Assembly (NCBI GenBank): GCA_020428615.1
Contig: JAGQMO010000047.1
Location: 1-8,650, forward strand
Length of the DNA stretch: 8,650 nucleotides
DNA from: Patescibacteria group bacterium
GTDB taxonomy: Bacteria; Patescibacteriota; Minisyncoccia; Phycocordibacterales; UBA1006
Direction: 5' to 3'
The notes under the pieces are model-generated. The model made no database searches and was not told the DNA's origin. It saw only the letters and a list, made by a program, of their open reading frames with translations. Below are positions 6,128 to 8,650 of this stretch, in pieces (position 1 is the stretch's first letter; every line of letters starts with the position of its first letter). Both the position numbers and the translations under genes were made by a program.

Positions 6128-6499
6128 TTACCAATTTTCTTGATCCCTAATACGGAGTCTTATATCACTTTTCCTCAAAGACGGATCTTTTACATAACTC
6201 CATTTTTGGTCAGCAGTGCTGCGAAACATACCTACTGTTTGGCTAATCGTATCATCGCGAGTTATTCTCACAATAGGTTCCTCCTTAAAGAAAACCTCAT
6301 AGGTCGGTCTACCATAATAATCAAAGAATTTATACATTTCTCGATTTAACGAGTCAATCCCATAAAAAATGAAATTCACCTCATATTTGTCGGGATTTTT
6401 TATGGAAGAGTAAAAAATTTCGTCACTGCTTTCTTCCTCTTTAAAAAAAGTGCAAGATGCCAACGTAAAGGCAATCAATAGAATAAATAAAGTTTTCAT
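6128..6499 (-). CDS. Small putative lipoprotein of unknown function
   Basis: The 123-residue protein has a type II (lipoprotein) signal peptide: MK, hydrophobic residues 4-12, then the lipobox LASC with Cys16 as the lipidated residue. An acidic linker follows (KEEESSDE, 20-27). The rest is a soluble domain of about 95 residues with alternating charged and aromatic residues (YEVNFIFYGIDSLNREMYKF, then YYGRPTYEVFF), probably mostly beta. I do not recognise a domain. It should be anchored on the outer face of the cytoplasmic membrane. It forms its own small unit: a candidate promoter and a palindrome lie upstream and a strong terminator downstream. The lipobox, the matching transcription signals and the lack of any competing frame make the gene convincing. 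The stop is TAA. Confidence 0.78.
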   Translation of the reverse strand: MKTLFILLIAFTLASCTFFKEEESSDEIFYSSIKNPDKYEVNFIFYGIDSLNREMYKFFDYYGRPTYEVFFKEEPIVRITRDDTISQTVGMFRSTADQKWSYVKDPSLRKSDIRLRIRDQENW

Positions 6500-6505
6500 G
6501 AGTAC

Positions 6506-6511
6506 AATTTA
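6506..6511 (-). promoter_or_regulatory. TANNNT (-10-like) hexamer before the lipoprotein gene
   Basis: TAAATT (- strand sense) ends 6 bases before the ATG at 6497-6499. There is no TG extension or clear -35. No Shine-Dalgarno sequence is present in the 72-base gap from murG. It fits the leaderless pattern seen at neighbouring starts but is the weakest example. Confidence 0.3.
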
Positions 6512-6512
6512 C

Positions 6513-6527
6513 TGGTTTTCAAAACCA
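6513..6527. repeat. Perfect 15-bp palindrome upstream of the lipoprotein gene (candidate operator)
   Basis: tggtttt-c-aaaacca is a perfect 7+1+7 inverted repeat immediately upstream of the -10-like hexamer of the lipoprotein gene, in the position of the promoter spacer. The one-base centre makes an RNA hairpin unlikely, so a dimeric DNA-binding protein is the simpler reading. The function is inferred only from position and symmetry. Confidence 0.45.
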
Positions 6528-6571
6528 ATTAAATCATATTTGAAATAAAAATCAATATTATTAATCTAAGT

Positions 6572-7699
6572 TTATTTTTCATGCGCAAGGGCAATGCTTA
6601 CGATTTCCTCAGCGATATTCTTTGCAGCATCTGGAATAGCAAAGCGTTTTGCACCCTCTTTCATATTTTTGATAATATTTGGATCATCAAATATTCTATT
6701 GATTTCAAAAACCAAAAGCTGTTCAGACAGATTATTTTCCTCAATAACAATGCACGCACCTTCTCGAGCATAATTGTAGGCGTTTTTTATTTGATGGTTA
6801 CCTTGAGAATGTGTAATAGGAATGATGATTGATGGGATTTCCCAACGAGCAATTTCAAATAGTGTTGATCCAGCCCGAGAGATAACAATATCAGTAACAC
6901 CTGCTAACATCTTGAGTGCAAGAGTATTCAACTCTCCAAACACATGATAACGATGTTTGAAATGATTATTGGTTAACGTAGCATCAGTTAATTTTTTTAT
7001 TTCCTCGAAATTGTTTTTACCAACCTGGTGGACTATTTGATACTTTTCAAGAAGAAGTGGTAATGCTTGCTCTACAGCGTAGTTAATGGTTTGAGCCCCA
7101 AGAGATCCACCAAGAACGAGTAGAACAGGAACGTCTCGCTCAAGGTCAAGAAATTCATGCGCGCCTTCAGTTGTTGGCTCAAGGAGATCTCGTCTAATAG
7201 GTTGACCAGTGTGAATAACCTTCTCTTCAGGGAAATAATCAATTTCTTGTTTATACGACACTGCTACTGCCCGTGCAAATTTTCCCGACCATTTGTTAAC
7301 ACGTCCTGGAATTGAGTCGGATTCATGAATAATAATAGGAATACCAAGTAATCGAGCCGCAAACACTGTTGGAAAAGCAACATACCCGCCTTTAGAGAAA
7401 ACAACGTCTGGGTAAATCGAAAAGACAACAATAACAGCTTCTATAAGTCCAAGAGCGGCCTTCAATAGATCGGGAATCGTTCGGAGCGAAAACTGTAACC
7501 TTAGTTTTCCAGCACTTACCCGTTTAAAGACAATATTATTCTCATAGAGAATCTTTTTGTTATACGGTTTATCAGCAAGATAGTAGAGTGTTGTATCGGC
7601 AATGTTTTCTTTATCGATAATACGAGTCAGCTCTTCAGCTACTGCAATTAAAGGGAAAAAATGACCTCCGGTTCCACCACCTGTTAAAACGATTTTCAT
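6572..7699 (-). CDS. murG: UDP-GlcNAc:undecaprenyl-PP-MurNAc-pentapeptide GlcNAc transferase (MurG)
   Basis: MurG makes lipid II by adding GlcNAc to lipid I on the inner face of the membrane. The 375-residue GT28 (GT-B fold) protein has the glycine loop GGGTGGHFFP (7-16), SKGGYVAFP (102-110), HESDSIPG (125-132, usually HEQNxxxG), the second loop GGSLGA (197-202, usually GGSQGA), the UDP-GlcNAc site SRAGSTLFEI (274-283, with Glu282) and PITHSQGNHQIKNA (294-307, with Gln303 and Asn306). Length is slightly above E. coli MurG (355). The start at 7699 is right, since MKIVLTGGGTGGH is the standard N-terminus. It follows ftsW by 42 bases, as in classic dcw clusters, but the next gene is a lipoprotein rather than murC. 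An extended -10 lies before the ATG. The stop is TAA. Confidence 0.96.
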   Translation of the reverse strand: MKIVLTGGGTGGHFFPLIAVAEELTRIIDKENIADTTLYYLADKPYNKKILYENNIVFKRVSAGKLRLQFSLRTIPDLLKAALGLIEAVIVVFSIYPDVVFSKGGYVAFPTVFAARLLGIPIIIHESDSIPGRVNKWSGKFARAVAVSYKQEIDYFPEEKVIHTGQPIRRDLLEPTTEGAHEFLDLERDVPVLLVLGGSLGAQTINYAVEQALPLLLEKYQIVHQVGKNNFEEIKKLTDATLTNNHFKHRYHVFGELNTLALKMLAGVTDIVISRAGSTLFEIARWEIPSIIIPITHSQGNHQIKNAYNYAREGACIVIEENNLSEQLLVFEINRIFDDPNIIKNMKEGAKRFAIPDAAKNIAEEIVSIALAHEK

Positions 7700-7706
7700 A
7701 TAGGAG

Positions 7707-7715
7707 AGTATATCA
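7707..7715 (-). promoter_or_regulatory. Extended -10 promoter, predicted leaderless start of murG
   Basis: TGA-TATACT (- strand sense) ends exactly 7 bases before the murG ATG. The intervening CTCCTAT is not a Shine-Dalgarno. No convincing -35 lies 16-18 bases upstream. AAAGGAG occurs in the ftsW-murG gap (7732-7738 in + coordinates) but is about 30 bases from the ATG, too far to serve it. Confidence 0.6.
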
Positions 7716-7741
7716 CACTATCTGAATAAACTCCTTTGTGT

Positions 7742-8650
7742 CTACACGCGAGTTCTTGGTGTATTTGGTTTTGTAGTGTACTGAGAGATGTTTAAAACAA
7801 TACCGAGCTGAGCTAGCGTAACAATTAATGCCGTACCTCCGTTACTCATAAAAATAAGCGGGAGCCCTGATAATGGGACGATACCTGATATTGCCGCTAT
7901 ATTAAAGAATACTTGAATAACAATGAGTAAGATGATACCTACCACTAAATTCTGTGCAAAAGCATTTGGCGCATGACGAGCAACTCTAAAACCAAAGAAG
8001 CCAAATAATCCGTATAGAGATATGAGAATAACACTCCCAACGAAACCGTATTCCTCTGCAAAAATAGCAAAAATGGAATCACTATTTGATTCTGGGAGAT
8101 AAGGTCCGAATTTGTGAACACTCTGCCCTAGTCCCCTTCCATAGAGTTTTCCTGAACCTATTGCAATTCGAGATTGTCTGATTTGATATGATGAACCATA
8201 AGGATCTTGGTTTGGATCACGAAACGTTTGGATGCGATCAATAATGTGCGGGTTCATAAAAACGTATCCACCAATAGCAACACCCCCTAATATAACGGTG
8301 ATAAGTATATGCTTCCAAGGTGCTCCGCGCATCCAGTAAATAATAAAAGCTACACACCCAATCAATACAAGTGTTCCTGAATCTGGTTGTAGTGCAAGTG
8401 GAAGAAGTGAAAGCACCATAAAAGCCATGAATGCTAAAATACCGTATTTCCATTCACGTACTTTATCTTTATAGTGCGCAAACCAAGAAGCAATAAATAA
8501 TATTGAAGAAAATTTAAGCAATTCAGCGGGTTGAAATGAAATAAACCCGAGCGAAATCCATCGTTGAGCCCCTCCGTGACTAAATCCAAGTGGTGAAAAT
8601 ACCAAGAGCGTCAAGATAATTCCGATAATAAATATATACGGTGACATTTT
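7742..8650 (-). CDS. ftsW: Septal peptidoglycan glycosyltransferase FtsW (SEDS family), N-terminus outside the window
   Basis: This is a polytopic SEDS protein that polymerises lipid II; 302 codons are visible. Counting from the Met at 8645-8647, which is probably internal, GGAQRWI (25-31) matches the family GxRRWI. The essential Asp is in LQPDSGT (86-92, D89). The large extracytoplasmic loop has GSGKLYGRGLGQS (164-176) and KFGPYLPESNSDSIFAIFAEEYGFVG (179-204), and the C-terminal signature is SGIVPLSGLPLIFMSNGGT. About eight hydrophobic segments are visible, and FtsW usually has ten, so some 60-80 N-terminal residues are missing. RodA is the alternative SEDS protein; the adjacent murG favours FtsW. 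The C-terminal tail is short and basic (KPNTPRTRV). The stop is TAG. Confidence 0.92.
   Translation of the reverse strand, partial: KMSPYIFIIGIILTLLVFSPLGFSHGGAQRWISLGFISFQPAELLKFSSILFIASWFAHYKDKVREWKYGILAFMAFMVLSLLPLALQPDSGTLVLIGCVAFIIYWMRGAPWKHILITVILGGVAIGGYVFMNPHIIDRIQTFRDPNQDPYGSSYQIRQSRIAIGSGKLYGRGLGQSVHKFGPYLPESNSDSIFAIFAEEYGFVGSVILISLYGLFGFFGFRVARHAPNAFAQNLVVGIILLIVIQVFFNIAAISGIVPLSGLPLIFMSNGGTALIVTLAQLGIVLNISQYTTKPNTPRTRV

Noticed and set aside
7732..7738. AAAGGAG (- strand) as the murG ribosome binding site or start of a small gene
   Set aside because: It is about 30 bases from the murG ATG, and no start codon with a usable frame follows at normal spacing.
1..8650. tRNA genes, CRISPR arrays, insertion sequences, prophage or attachment sites
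   Set aside because: No spaced direct repeats, transposase-like proteins, terminal inverted repeats or tRNA-like folds were seen. The gaps between genes are all under 200 bases and are accounted for.

Overview
The window looks like bacterial chromosome from a Patescibacteria/CPR-type organism, perhaps a Parcubacteria relative. This rests on resemblance only: moderately AT-rich DNA, compact single-copy genes, a DUF4015-type putative glycosidase beside an S41 protease, a small 'RGFLK' membrane protein beside a coiled-coil M23 peptidase, and bL9 and EngB in a small-genome layout. No marker here fixes the lineage. The standard genetic code fits: every gene is open with TGA read as stop, so the Gracilibacteria/Absconditabacteria UGA-glycine code is excluded.

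Layout. The + strand (1-2268) carries the 3' part of a DUF4015-type TIM-barrel protein, a C-terminal processing protease (S41) and ribosomal protein bL9. The convergent junction 2269-2450 has no gene. It holds a perfect bidirectional terminator hairpin and a second hairpin abutting the end of engB. Everything from 2451 to 8650 is on the - strand. In transcription order (right to left) it runs ftsW (5' end outside the window), murG, a small lipoprotein, gltX, a coiled-coil M23 endopeptidase, a small single-pass membrane protein and engB.

Function. Most genes serve the envelope. MurG makes lipid II, FtsW polymerises it at the septum, the M23 enzyme probably cuts peptidoglycan, and the S41 protease may process envelope proteins. 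The rest serve translation: bL9, GluRS and the ribosome-assembly GTPase EngB.

Two observations stand out. First, gene starts lack a properly spaced Shine-Dalgarno sequence. Instead, seven of the eight visible starts have a TANNNT (-10-like) hexamer 6-9 bases upstream, five of them exactly 7 bases, and four have the extended form TGN-TANNNT. This is the architecture expected for leaderless mRNAs. Second, the DUF4015 gene has an in-frame TAG exactly where the family motif predicts tryptophan. The frame then continues for 17 codons to a TGA that overlaps the next gene's ATG as ATGA. This suggests a nonsense change, an assembly error or readthrough.

No tRNA, rRNA, CRISPR array, insertion sequence or attachment site was seen.
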